From the NCBI GenBank assembly GCA_035477015.1, contig DATILB010000411.1, forward strand, positions 1 to 6,599: a DNA stretch of 6,599 bases. The letters are read 5' to 3'. The notes under the pieces were generated by a model, which worked only from the letters and a program-made list of their open reading frames with translations, was not told the origin of the DNA and ran no database searches. The stretch's first letter is position 1; each line of letters opens with the position of its first letter. This document shows, piece by piece, positions 1-6,502 of this stretch. The stretch is from SSC3 sp035477015. GTDB taxonomy: Bacteria > Actinomycetota > Actinomycetes > Propionibacteriales > Nocardioidaceae. The position numbers and the translations under genes were made by a program.

Positions 1-689
1 GTGGTCAGCTCGTCGAGCCCGTCGTCGCCGCGGAAGACCCAGGCGTCGACGCCGCGGCGCGCGAACACCCCGGCCATCAGCGGGGCCATCCGCGGGTCGG
101 CACAGCCGATCGCCTGGGCGGCCGGCTTGCCGGGGTGGGCCAACGGCCCGAGGAAGTTGAACGTCGTACCGATGCCGAGCTCTCGGCGCGGCACCGCGGC
201 GTGGCGCAGTGCCGGGTGGAACGCCGGAGCGAAGCAGAAGGTGATCCCGACCTTGTCCGCCACCGCCATCACCTGCTCGGGGCTGAGATCGAGACGTACA
301 CCGAGCACCTCGAGTACGTCGGCAGCCCCTGCCTTCGAGGAGGCGGAGCGGTTGCCGTGCTTCACCACGGGTGCACCGGCCGCAGCGGCCACGATCGCGG
401 ACATCGTCGAGATGTTCACCGACATCGAGCGGTCACCGCCCGTGCCCACGACGTCCAGCCACCTTCCGGAAAGGGTCAGCGGCTGCGCGTGCGCGTGCAT
501 TGCGGCGACCAGGCCCTCGAGCTCGTCGAGGGTCTCGCCCTTGGTGCGGAGCGCCACAGCGAACCCGGCGATCTGCGACGGGGTCGCCTCACCGGCCAGG
601 ATCTCGCCCATCGCCCAGGTGGCCTGGTCGCCGGTGAGGTTCTCGCGGGAGGTCAGGGCGCCCAGGAGCTCGGGCCACGAGTGGCTCAT
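1..689 (-). CDS. trpD: Anthranilate phosphoribosyltransferase TrpD, 3' end cut by window edge
   Basis: TrpD joins anthranilate to PRPP to give phosphoribosyl-anthranilate, the second step of tryptophan synthesis, in the cytoplasm. The visible part is the first 229 residues; the C-terminal third lies beyond base 1. An N-terminal helical domain covers about residues 5-70. The PRPP-binding glycine-rich motif GTGGDRSMSVNIST is at 82-95, KHGNRSASS at 110-118, RRELGIGTTFNFLGP at 168-182, and GDDGLDEL at 221-228. These are family signatures in the right order and spacing. An Arg follows GTGGD where many bacterial TrpDs have Gly; I regard this as lineage variation. The ATG at 689-687 has GGAGG four bases upstream (698-694), and MSHSWPELLGALTSRENLT looks like a normal TrpD N-terminus. 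It follows the receiver-like gene by 11 bases, so it is probably the last visible gene of that minus-strand unit. A thymidine phosphorylase-type relative is excluded by the motif set. Confidence 0.95.
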   Translation of the reverse strand, partial: MSHSWPELLGALTSRENLTGDQATWAMGEILAGEATPSQIAGFAVALRTKGETLDELEGLVAAMHAHAQPLTLSGRWLDVVGTGGDRSMSVNISTMSAIVAAAAGAPVVKHGNRSASSKAGAADVLEVLGVRLDLSPEQVMAVADKVGITFCFAPAFHPALRHAAVPRRELGIGTTFNFLGPLAHPGKPAAQAIGCADPRMAPLMAGVFARRGVDAWVFRGDDGLDELT

Positions 690-700
690 CGGGCCTCCGA

Positions 701-1108
701 TCAGCTCTGGGGGACGCGGGCCCGGAGCAGCTTCACGACGGCGTCGGCGAGCTGCAGCGGGTCGATGGGGTGGGAGATGGCGGCGTCGGCGCGCGACCAG
801 GTCGCCAGCCAGGCGTCCTGAGGGCGTCCGGTGAGCACCAGCACCGGCGGGCACTGGAAGATCTCGTCCTTGAGCTGCTTCGCGATCCCCATGCCACCGG
901 CGGGGACAGCCTCTCCGTCGAGGATGGCGAGGTCGATCGCTCCACCGTCCAGGTGCTGGATCACCACCGGCTCGGTAGCCACCTCGATGAACTCCACGGG
1001 AGGCAGGTCCGGATGCGGCCGCTTGCCGAGCGCCAGCATCACCTGATCACGCGTGTCGGCGTCGTCGCTGTAGACGAGGACATTCAGCGGCTTCGTGGCA
1101 TTCGTCAC
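701..1108 (-). CDS. Stand-alone receiver-like (CheY-fold) protein with an incomplete active site
   Basis: This 135-residue protein looks like a single response-regulator receiver domain with no output domain. Visible receiver features are the acidic pair D15-D16 after a hydrophobic first strand (LNVLVYSDD), a candidate phospho-acceptor D64 at the end of a strand (IDLAILDG), and T93 after the fourth strand (PPVLVLTG). The SHPIDP segment at 112-117 sits where receivers normally have KP. The invariant Lys that stabilises the phosphorylated state is thus His113. From family knowledge, such degenerate receivers often work without normal phosphorylation, as scaffolds or ligand sensors; the actual role here is unknown. 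The start is GTG at 1108-1106. AGGA at 1119-1116 overlaps the stop codon of the upstream CtaG gene and lies seven bases from the GTG, which suggests coupled translation. No kinase gene is in view. I have no basis for a gene symbol. Confidence 0.8.
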   Translation of the reverse strand: MTNATKPLNVLVYSDDADTRDQVMLALGKRPHPDLPPVEFIEVATEPVVIQHLDGGAIDLAILDGEAVPAGGMGIAKQLKDEIFQCPPVLVLTGRPQDAWLATWSRADAAISHPIDPLQLADAVVKLLRARVPQS

Positions 1109-1117
1109 GCGGCGATC

Positions 1118-2008
1118 CTACGACTCCCGGTGGTCGAGCCCGTCGAGACCCCGCCGGGACTCCAGGAGGTCCAGCCGCCGGTCCTCGCGGGCGGCCTCGC
1201 GGATGGACGCCCGCACCCACTGCACAAACAGCACGATGAAGAAGGCCAGACCGACGACGTCTCCCGAGGCCCAGAGCAGGCCTCCGGCCAGGTGCTGGTC
1301 GTCCAACGGGTCCGGCAACCACGTCTCGGGCAGGCTGCGGTACCAGTCCCCCGCGATCAGCGACTCCTGACCCATGATCGTCACGCCGAGAAACGCGTGG
1401 AACGGCAAGGTGAGCATCATCAGGAGGAGCCGGAACGGGTAGGCCACCCGCCCGGGGACCGGATCGACGCCCACGAGCGGCCAGAAGAAGAGCGTGCCGA
1501 CCAGCACGAGGTGGACGTGCATCATCTCGTGCAGGTACGCCGACCGCAGCGTGGCGTCGTACCAGCCGGAGAAGTAGAGCACCCACGGACTCAGCACGAA
1601 GAGCAGGAACGTGAGAGGCGGGAAGGACAGCACCTTCGCCACCCGCGAGTGCAGTGCAGCCAGCAGCCACCGGCGGGGCAGCTTCGGGAGGGTGCGCAGC
1701 GCGAGGGTCACCGGTGCGCCGAGGGCCAGCAGCAGCGGCACGACCATCGCGAGCAGCATGTGCTGGACCATGTGGACGCTCAGAAGCGTCGTGTCGTACG
1801 CCGCCAGCCCCGAAGTCGTCGCGACGTAGAAGACCAGCATCCCGGCGCCGAAGGCCAGGGTCCTGCCGACGGGCCACCGGTCCCCGCGAGCGGCCAGGGT
1901 CCGCACGCCGAGCAGGTAGGCGCCCAGCACCCACACGGTGAGGATCGTCGGCAGTGGCTCGACCCCCCACTCCGTGAGGATGCGGGAGGCCCCGAAAGGC
2001 GGTAGCAC
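1118..2008 (-). CDS. ctaG: CtaG-type (caa3 family) cytochrome c oxidase assembly protein
   Basis: This 296-residue polytopic membrane protein matches the bacterial CtaG_caa3 family, which is linked to copper delivery or assembly of haem-copper oxidases. About seven membrane segments can be picked out, near residues 21-39, 51-70, 80-104, 131-148, 162-180, 192-213 and 244-265. Histidines that could bind copper are H79 and H83 (HMVQHM), H160, H164 and H166 (HEMMHVH), H204 (LPFHAFLG) and H239. The DQHLAGGLLWASGD segment at 237-250 is typical of the family. The protein stands alone, without the CopD domain found fused in some actinobacteria. The last 30 residues are charged and end in GLDGLDHRES, encoded by a repeat-like segment. 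The GTG start at 2008-2006 has only a weak AGG upstream but places the first helix normally. It is the first gene of the minus-strand unit and is divergent from ctaE, whose oxidase it probably helps assemble. It is not the Cox11-type protein that also carries the name CtaG. Confidence 0.88.
   Translation of the reverse strand: MLPPFGASRILTEWGVEPLPTILTVWVLGAYLLGVRTLAARGDRWPVGRTLAFGAGMLVFYVATTSGLAAYDTTLLSVHMVQHMLLAMVVPLLLALGAPVTLALRTLPKLPRRWLLAALHSRVAKVLSFPPLTFLLFVLSPWVLYFSGWYDATLRSAYLHEMMHVHLVLVGTLFFWPLVGVDPVPGRVAYPFRLLLMMLTLPFHAFLGVTIMGQESLIAGDWYRSLPETWLPDPLDDQHLAGGLLWASGDVVGLAFFIVLFVQWVRASIREAAREDRRLDLLESRRGLDGLDHRES
1129..1150. repeat. Candidate dispersed 22-bp repeat unit with two TCGA cores, inside the 3' end of ctaG
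   Basis: On the plus strand the segment begins GGTGGTCGAG, has a CCC centre and ends GTCGAGACC, an imperfect inverted repeat with two TCGA cores. From memory, near-identical units of this kind are scattered in many copies through Nocardioides and related genomes, mostly between genes. Only one copy is present in this window, so its repeated nature cannot be shown here. It encodes GLDGLDH near the C-terminus of the CtaG protein. Confidence 0.4.
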
Positions 2009-2043
2009 GTGCTGAGCCTAAGCCGCCGGAGAAGGGGTCGAAA
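2006..2043 (-). promoter_or_regulatory. Possible promoter of the ctaG-receiver-trpD unit (leaderless candidate)
   Basis: Read on the minus strand, TAGGCT (2020-2015) fits the actinobacterial TANNNT -10 pattern. A weak -35-like TTTCGA lies at 2043-2038 with a 17-base spacer. Six bases after the -10 comes the GTG start codon at 2008, so the predicted transcript would begin at or very near the start codon. The -35 match is poor, and such hexamers occur by chance. Confidence 0.35.
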
Positions 2044-2119
2044 CCGGCCCAAGTCGGCCGTGTGAAGAAGACAACGGTCCAGACACGGGGGTCGGGGTGC
2101 CGTTACTCGCAGTTATCGA

Positions 2120-2133
2120 CATAATGAGGCCCG
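2120..2133 (+). promoter_or_regulatory. Possible promoter of ctaE-qcrCAB (-10 CATAAT, leaderless candidate)
   Basis: CATAAT at 2120-2125 matches the TATAAT -10 consensus at five of six positions and is AT-rich in an otherwise GC-rich stretch. Seven bases later comes the GTG at 2133, the preferred ctaE start, which would place +1 on the start codon. No convincing -35 is found 16-18 bases upstream. The divergent region from 2009 to 2132 shows no other gene, and I see no clear operator in it. Confidence 0.42.
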
Positions 2134-2774
2134 TGGCGACAACAGCATCTGTGATCCCTGCCTCCCGGCTCCATGGACACCACGACCGGCCGAGCATGGT
2201 CAGCGTCGGGACGATCGTCTGGCTCTCCTCGGAGCTGATGTTCTTCGCGGCGCTCTTCGCGTGCTATTTCACGATCCGCGGAGAGGCCCCTGACCTGTGG
2301 ATTCAGGAGACGGCGAAGCTCAATGTGCCGTTCTCCTCGATCAACACCACGGTCCTGGTGCTGTCCTCGTTCACGTGCCAGATGGGCGTGTTCGCCGCTG
2401 AGCGTGGACAGGTCGGCCGAGCCGGCAGCGTCCTCAACGTCAAGGGCTGGGGCCTGCGTGAGTGGTTCATCCTCACGTACCTCATGGGTGCCTTCTTCAT
2501 CGGCGGCCAGGCGCTCGAGTACACCGAGCTCATCCACCACGGTGTGACGATCCCCGCCAACGGCTACGGCTCGGTCTTCTACCTGACGACGGGCTTCCAC
2601 GGTCTGCACGTGACCGGCGGCCTCATCGCGTTCCTCCTCATCCTCGGACGCACCTACGTAGCTCGCAAGTTCACCCATGAACAGGCGGTCAGCGCCATCG
2701 TCGTGTCGTACTACTGGCACTTCGTCGATGTCGTGTGGATCGGCCTGTTCGCCACGATCTACCTGCTTCAGTAG
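2133..2774 (+). CDS. ctaE: Cytochrome aa3 oxidase subunit III
   Basis: CtaE is the third core membrane subunit of the aa3-type cytochrome c oxidase, the oxygen-reducing end of the bcc-aa3 supercomplex. It carries no redox centre and supports proton uptake and stability of the catalytic subunit. With the GTG at 2133 it has 213 residues, close to the roughly 203 of mycobacterial CtaE. Five membrane segments fall near 25-47, 70-89, 111-130, 148-171 and 187-211. Signatures are MVSVGTIVWLSSELMFFAAL (22-41), SSFTCQMGVFAAERG (78-92, with the conserved Glu90), GFHGLHVTGG (154-163) and SYYWHFVDVVW (192-202). The frame is open upstream with possible starts at GTG 2097 and ATG 2124. I prefer GTG 2133 because MATTASVIPASRLHGH resembles related N-termini and the upstream codons overlap the putative -10. 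It is the first gene of the operon; qcrC follows after 34 bases. The catalytic subunits CtaC and CtaD must lie elsewhere. Confidence 0.95.
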   Translation: MATTASVIPASRLHGHHDRPSMVSVGTIVWLSSELMFFAALFACYFTIRGEAPDLWIQETAKLNVPFSSINTTVLVLSSFTCQMGVFAAERGQVGRAGSVLNVKGWGLREWFILTYLMGAFFIGGQALEYTELIHHGVTIPANGYGSVFYLTTGFHGLHVTGGLIAFLLILGRTYVARKFTHEQAVSAIVVSYYWHFVDVVWIGLFATIYLLQ

Positions 2775-2797
2775 TCCAGCTCCGACGACGGATAGAC

Positions 2798-2803
2798 GAG
2801 GAA
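2798..2803 (+). promoter_or_regulatory. Ribosome binding site of qcrC
   Basis: GAGGAA lies five bases before the GTG at 2809. It fixes the qcrC start, because the same frame is open upstream into the end of ctaE and could be called about 44 codons too long. Confidence 0.75.
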
Positions 2804-2808
2804 CCTTC

Positions 2809-3672
2809 GTGCGTTTGATCGCAGCATCACTCTCAGCCAAGAGGCGCAGCCGCCTAGCCGGACCCGTCGTCCTGCTGCTGGGGCTCCTTCTCACCGGTGG
2901 GCTCTACACGCTGTTCTCCCCCGCCCAGGCGGCTGACCAGGAAGCCTCCACTGACGACATCGCCGCTGGGCGCGCGCTGTTCCTCGTCGGCTGCGCCTCC
3001 TGCCACGGCCAGAACGGCGAGGGCGTCGTCACCTCACGCGGCACGCAGTACGGCCCCTCGCTCGTCGGCGTCGGTGCAGCCGCAGTCGACTTCCAGGTGG
3101 GCACCGGCCGGATGCCGATGGCTCAGCCCGGCGCCCAGGCTCCCGTGAAGCGGGTCCTCTACAACGAGGAGCAGATCAGCCAGCTTGCCGCCTTCGTCGC
3201 GTCGCTCGGCCCCGGTCCTGCCATCCCGGCCGAAGAGTCATACGACATCAACGCCATCCCCGAGGACGAGCGTGAGGAAGCCATCGTCCGCGGTGGCGAG
3301 TTCTTCCGCACGAACTGCACGGCCTGCCACAACTTCGCGGCGACTGGTGGCGCACTGAGCAAGGGCAAGTACGCACCGTCCCTGGTGGGCGTCGAGCCGA
3401 AGTACATCTTCGAGGCGCTCGAGACCGGCCCTCAGCAGATGCCGGTCTTCTCCGAGGCCAACCTCACCGCTGAGGAGAAGCGCGAGATCATCGCGTACCT
3501 CCACAGCCTCGAGGAGCTCCCGCAGTACGGCGGCGCCGCCATGGGCGCCCTCGGCCCGGTGAGCGAAGGCCTCTTTGCCTGGCTCGTCGGCATCGGCTCC
3601 TGCGTCGCCTTCGGCATCTGGATCGCCGCGCACAGCACTCGTTCGAACAAGAAGAAGGGAGCCCACGCGTGA
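2809..3672 (+). CDS. qcrC: Dihaem cytochrome c subunit of the menaquinol:cytochrome c reductase (bcc complex)
   Basis: QcrC takes electrons from the Rieske protein and hands them directly to the oxidase, so the organism needs no soluble cytochrome c. The 287-residue protein has a basic N-terminus, a membrane or signal-anchor segment near 18-36, two cytochrome c domains, and a C-terminal helix near 254-274 followed by a basic tail. The haem c sites are C62-A-S-C65-H66 and C170-T-A-C173-H174. Likely Met ligands are in GRMPM (M102 or M104) and in QQMPVF (M211). Two CxxCH sites plus a terminal anchor are diagnostic of the actinobacterial type. The GTG start at 2809 is chosen for its ribosome binding site and because the hydrophobic anchor follows at normal distance. 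Its stop codon overlaps the qcrA start by four bases (GTGA). Confidence 0.96.
   Translation: MRLIAASLSAKRRSRLAGPVVLLLGLLLTGGLYTLFSPAQAADQEASTDDIAAGRALFLVGCASCHGQNGEGVVTSRGTQYGPSLVGVGAAAVDFQVGTGRMPMAQPGAQAPVKRVLYNEEQISQLAAFVASLGPGPAIPAEESYDINAIPEDEREEAIVRGGEFFRTNCTACHNFAATGGALSKGKYAPSLVGVEPKYIFEALETGPQQMPVFSEANLTAEEKREIIAYLHSLEELPQYGGAAMGALGPVSEGLFAWLVGIGSCVAFGIWIAAHSTRSNKKKGAHA
3655..3661 (+). promoter_or_regulatory. Ribosome binding site of qcrA
   Basis: AAGGGAG inside the last codons of qcrC lies seven bases before the GTG at 3669. It supports a start that overlaps the qcrC stop, and therefore translational coupling. Confidence 0.7.
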
Positions 3673-4718
3673 GCGACGAGATCGTGCCGCATGGCTCCGG
3701 TGAGGGCGTCGTCGAAGCCGACCCGATCGCCGACCCCGGCCTACCCGCGCACCTGCCTCGCCCGACTGACATCGACACGAAGGCCGAGAAGCGCGCCGAG
3801 CAGCAGATTGCGTCGATGTTCGGCTTCTCGAGCCTCTGCGCGATCCTCTTCTGCGTCGCGTACTTCAGCTTCGAGATCGGTGGCCGCCCCGACACCATCC
3901 TCGGCTGGGGCGCCTCGAACGTCGCCCTCGGCACGACGATGGGTCTGTCCCTGCTCGCCATCGGCGTCGGGATCATCCAGTGGTCGCGGAAGCTGATGGT
4001 CGACAACGAGGTCGTCGAGCTGCGTCACCCGGTCGCCTCCAGTGCGGAGGACCGCGAGTACGCCGTCGACGCGTTCAACCTCGGCGTCGAGGAGTCAGGC
4101 ATCATGCGCCGGCCCCTGGTCCGCAACTCGCTGCTCGGCGCGATGGCCACCGCCCTCCTGCCCGCGATCATCGTGCTGCGTGACCTCGGCCCGCTGCCGG
4201 GCAACTTGCTCGAAGTGACGGTGTGGAAGAAGGGCATGCGCGTCGTACGCGACGTCTCTGGTTCCCCGATCAGCGCCGCCGACATGCAGCTCGGCGACCT
4301 GATCAACGCGGAGCCCGACGTCTTCTTCCACCCCGAGCTTTACGGCGAGCACGAGTTCGACGAGCACCGCCTGATCAAGGAGAAGGCGAAGGCCGCCGTC
4401 ATCCTGGTGCGCATCCGCCCCGAGGACATCAAGCCGGCCGAGGGTCGCGAGAACTGGCACTACGAGGGCATCCTCTGCTTCTCGAAGATCTGCACCCACG
4501 TGGGCTGCCCGATCTCCCTCTACGAGCAGCAGACCCACCACCTGCTGTGCCCGTGCCACCAGTCGACGTTCGACCTGTCGGACAACGCCAAGGTGGTCTT
4601 CGGACCCGCCGCCCGTGCCCTGCCGCAGCTGCCGCTCTCGGTAGACTCGCAGGGGTACCTGGTCGCATCTGACCCCTTCGACGAACCAGTTGGCCCGAGC
4701 TTCTGGGAACGTGGGTGA
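3669..4718 (+). CDS. qcrA: Rieske iron-sulfur subunit of the menaquinol:cytochrome c reductase (bcc complex)
   Basis: QcrA holds the [2Fe-2S] cluster that takes the first electron from menaquinol at the Qo site and passes it to QcrC. The 349-residue protein has a polar, acidic N-terminal region of about 48 residues. Three membrane segments follow, near 50-70, 86-105 and 152-173; this three-helix form is characteristic of actinobacteria. The C-terminal Rieske fold carries box I C275-T-H277-V-G-C280 and box II C294-P-C296-H297-Q-S. Cluster ligands are C275, H277, C294 and H297; C280 and C296 should form the stabilising disulfide. A charged insertion of roughly 40 residues (about 222-262) lies before box I, as expected for this family. 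It starts with GTG overlapping the qcrC stop and ends overlapping the first qcrB start codon. All key residues are intact. Confidence 0.96.
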   Translation: MSDEIVPHGSGEGVVEADPIADPGLPAHLPRPTDIDTKAEKRAEQQIASMFGFSSLCAILFCVAYFSFEIGGRPDTILGWGASNVALGTTMGLSLLAIGVGIIQWSRKLMVDNEVVELRHPVASSAEDREYAVDAFNLGVEESGIMRRPLVRNSLLGAMATALLPAIIVLRDLGPLPGNLLEVTVWKKGMRVVRDVSGSPISAADMQLGDLINAEPDVFFHPELYGEHEFDEHRLIKEKAKAAVILVRIRPEDIKPAEGRENWHYEGILCFSKICTHVGCPISLYEQQTHHLLCPCHQSTFDLSDNAKVVFGPAARALPQLPLSVDSQGYLVASDPFDEPVGPSFWERG

Positions 4719-6493
4719 CAACGATGAGTAACTCGAAATCCGCCGCCAAGGTGCAGAAGCCGTCGAAGGCTGGTGCTGCCGCTGAGTGGGTCGACGACCG
4801 CGTCGGCATCGCCACCGGAGCCAAGAAGCAGATCCGCAAGGTCTTCCCCGAGCACTGGTCGTTCATGCTCGGTGAAATCGCGCTGTGGAGCTTCGTGGTC
4901 CTGCTGATCACCGGCGTGCTCCTCTCGCTGTGGTTCAAGCCGGCCATGGGCACGGTCATCTATGAAGGCTCCTACGAGCAGTTCCGTGGCCTTCCGATGT
5001 CCGAGGCCTACGAGTCGACGCTGCACATCTCGTTCGACATCCGCGGCGGTCTGCTGCTGCGCCAGATGCACCACTGGGCCGCGATGCTCTTCGTCGCCGC
5101 GATGTTCGTGCACATGATGCGCGTCTTCTTCACCGGCGCGTTCCGTAAGCCGCGCGAGATCAACTGGATGATCGGCGGCGTGCTCCTGCTGCTCGGCATC
5201 CTCGAAGGCTTCGCGGGCTACTCGCTCCCCGACGACCTGCTGTCCGGCACCGGTCTCCGCATCGCAGACGGACTCGTGAAGTCGATCCCCGTGCTCGGCT
5301 CGTACGTCTCGTTCTTCATGTTCGGCGGAGAGTTCCCCGGAGACATAATCATCCCGCGGCTCTACATCGCGCACGTGCTGTTGATCCCCGGCTTGATCCT
5401 GGCGCTCATCGGCGCCCACATGGTCCTGCTCGTGTACCAAAAGCACACGCAGTGGCCTGGCCCCGGCCGCACCAACGACAACGTCGTCGGCTACCCGATG
5501 ATGCCGGTGTACGCCGCCAAGGCCGGCGGGTTCTTCTTCATCATCTTCGGCATCACCGCGCTGATGGGTGGCCTGCTGAGCATCAACCCGGTGTGGAAGT
5601 ACGGCCCGTACAACCCCTCGGAAGTGACCGCGGGCTCCCAGCCCGACTGGTACATGGGCGTCGCCGAAGGCTTGCTCCGCATCATGCCCGGCTGGGAAAC
5701 GCACATCTTCGGGGTCACCCTCTCGTGGAACGTGCTCATCCCCGGCCAGGTCGCACCGATGGTGATCCTGATGGGCGTGCTCGCCTACCCGTTCATCGAG
5801 GCGTGGATCACCGGAGACAAGCGGGAGCACCACCTGCTCCAGCGGCCGCGCAACGCCCCCAACCGGACGGCGTTCATGGTCGCCGCGATGACGCTCTACG
5901 GCCTGCTCTGGGCCGCCGGCGGCAACGACATCATCGGCGTGCTGTTCGACATCAGCATCAACAACATCACGTACTTCATGCGTGGAGCGATCTTCATCTT
6001 CCCGCCGATCGCCTTCATCATCACCAAACGCTGGTGCCTCTCGCTCCAGCGCCACGACGAGGCGAAGCTCCTCCACGGCTACGAGACCGGCATCATCATG
6101 CGCTCCCCCGAGGGCGGCTTCTCCGAGCGGCACCTGCCGATCTCGGTCGAGGAGGCCTACACCCTCACCCAGCGGGAGCGTGACATCGAGCTGCCGGCCC
6201 CGACCCCCGCAGATGGCAACGGAGTGGCTGCGCGCCAGTACAAGCTCCAGCTCCTGCGAGCCAAGCTCCACAAGTCCTGGTTCGGCTACAACATCCAGAA
6301 GCCGACCCGGGAGGAGCTCGAGGAGGCCGCGCACCACGCCGAGCACGAGCTCGCCCAGACGGTCCACGGCCACCAGAACCTCCCGGCCGGGGACTACTCG
6401 GGCGCACATGAGCTCGACGGGCACGCTGCCGACGGACACCAGTTCGACGGTCGCCACCCGGTCGAGGGCGAAGAGCTCCGCGGCCAGCACTGA
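4715..6493 (+). CDS. qcrB: Cytochrome b subunit of the menaquinol:cytochrome c reductase (bcc complex), with histidine-rich C-terminal tail
   Basis: QcrB is the di-haem b membrane core that oxidises menaquinol at Qo and returns electrons through haems bL and bH to Qi. The 592-residue product has about eight membrane helices, near 53-74, 119-139, 152-170, 215-240, 268-290, 342-364, 387-404 and 420-438. Haem ligands are H119 and H133 in the second helix (13 residues between) and H220 and H235 in the fourth (14 between). The Qo motif, PEWY in many homologues, is PDWY here (310-313), within the range seen in actinobacteria. After the last helix comes a cytoplasmic tail of about 150 residues. Such a tail is normal for actinobacteria, but this protein is longer than mycobacterial QcrB (about 550) and its last 53 residues hold ten His. 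The GTG at 4715 forms a GTGA overlap with the qcrA stop, preceded by GGGAA (4705-4709); ATG at 4724, three codons in, is a fair alternative start. The mycobacterial homologue is the target of telacebec (Q203). Confidence 0.96.
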   Translation: MTTMSNSKSAAKVQKPSKAGAAAEWVDDRVGIATGAKKQIRKVFPEHWSFMLGEIALWSFVVLLITGVLLSLWFKPAMGTVIYEGSYEQFRGLPMSEAYESTLHISFDIRGGLLLRQMHHWAAMLFVAAMFVHMMRVFFTGAFRKPREINWMIGGVLLLLGILEGFAGYSLPDDLLSGTGLRIADGLVKSIPVLGSYVSFFMFGGEFPGDIIIPRLYIAHVLLIPGLILALIGAHMVLLVYQKHTQWPGPGRTNDNVVGYPMMPVYAAKAGGFFFIIFGITALMGGLLSINPVWKYGPYNPSEVTAGSQPDWYMGVAEGLLRIMPGWETHIFGVTLSWNVLIPGQVAPMVILMGVLAYPFIEAWITGDKREHHLLQRPRNAPNRTAFMVAAMTLYGLLWAAGGNDIIGVLFDISINNITYFMRGAIFIFPPIAFIITKRWCLSLQRHDEAKLLHGYETGIIMRSPEGGFSERHLPISVEEAYTLTQRERDIELPAPTPADGNGVAARQYKLQLLRAKLHKSWFGYNIQKPTREELEEAAHHAEHELAQTVHGHQNLPAGDYSGAHELDGHAADGHQFDGRHPVEGEELRGQH

Positions 6494-6502
6494 CGCTTTT
6501 CT

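Noticed and set aside
310..313. Residues 310-313 of QcrB read PDWY instead of PEWY.
   Set aside because: The coordinates are residues, not bases. The acidic residue is kept, and Asp variants of this motif are known in actinobacterial cytochrome b, so this is not anomalous.
1..834. A stop-free plus-strand frame opposite trpD.
   Set aside because: The translation is Ser, Arg, Ala and Pro rich without recognisable motifs; trpD on the minus strand is unambiguous.
1047..1970. A second minus-strand frame of 307 codons overlapping ctaG.
   Set aside because: It is an out-of-frame reading of the same DNA, dominated by Arg, Ala, Gly and Pro, and lacks the membrane segments and His motifs of the CtaG frame.
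770..2005. A stop-free frame of 411 codons on the plus strand opposite ctaG and the receiver-like gene.
   Set aside because: The product is low-complexity and rich in Gln, Arg, Glu and His, while the minus-strand frames give a clear CtaG membrane protein and a receiver fold.
2060..2064. A TGTGA half-site in the divergent region, as in Crp/GlxR-type operators.
   Set aside because: No matching TCACA half follows at the right spacing, and a five-base match is expected by chance.
2097..2132. Longer ctaE with start at GTG 2097 or ATG 2124.
   Set aside because: The extra residues do not look like CtaE N-termini and the DNA there holds the best -10 candidate; no ribosome binding site is well placed. 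Not fully excluded.
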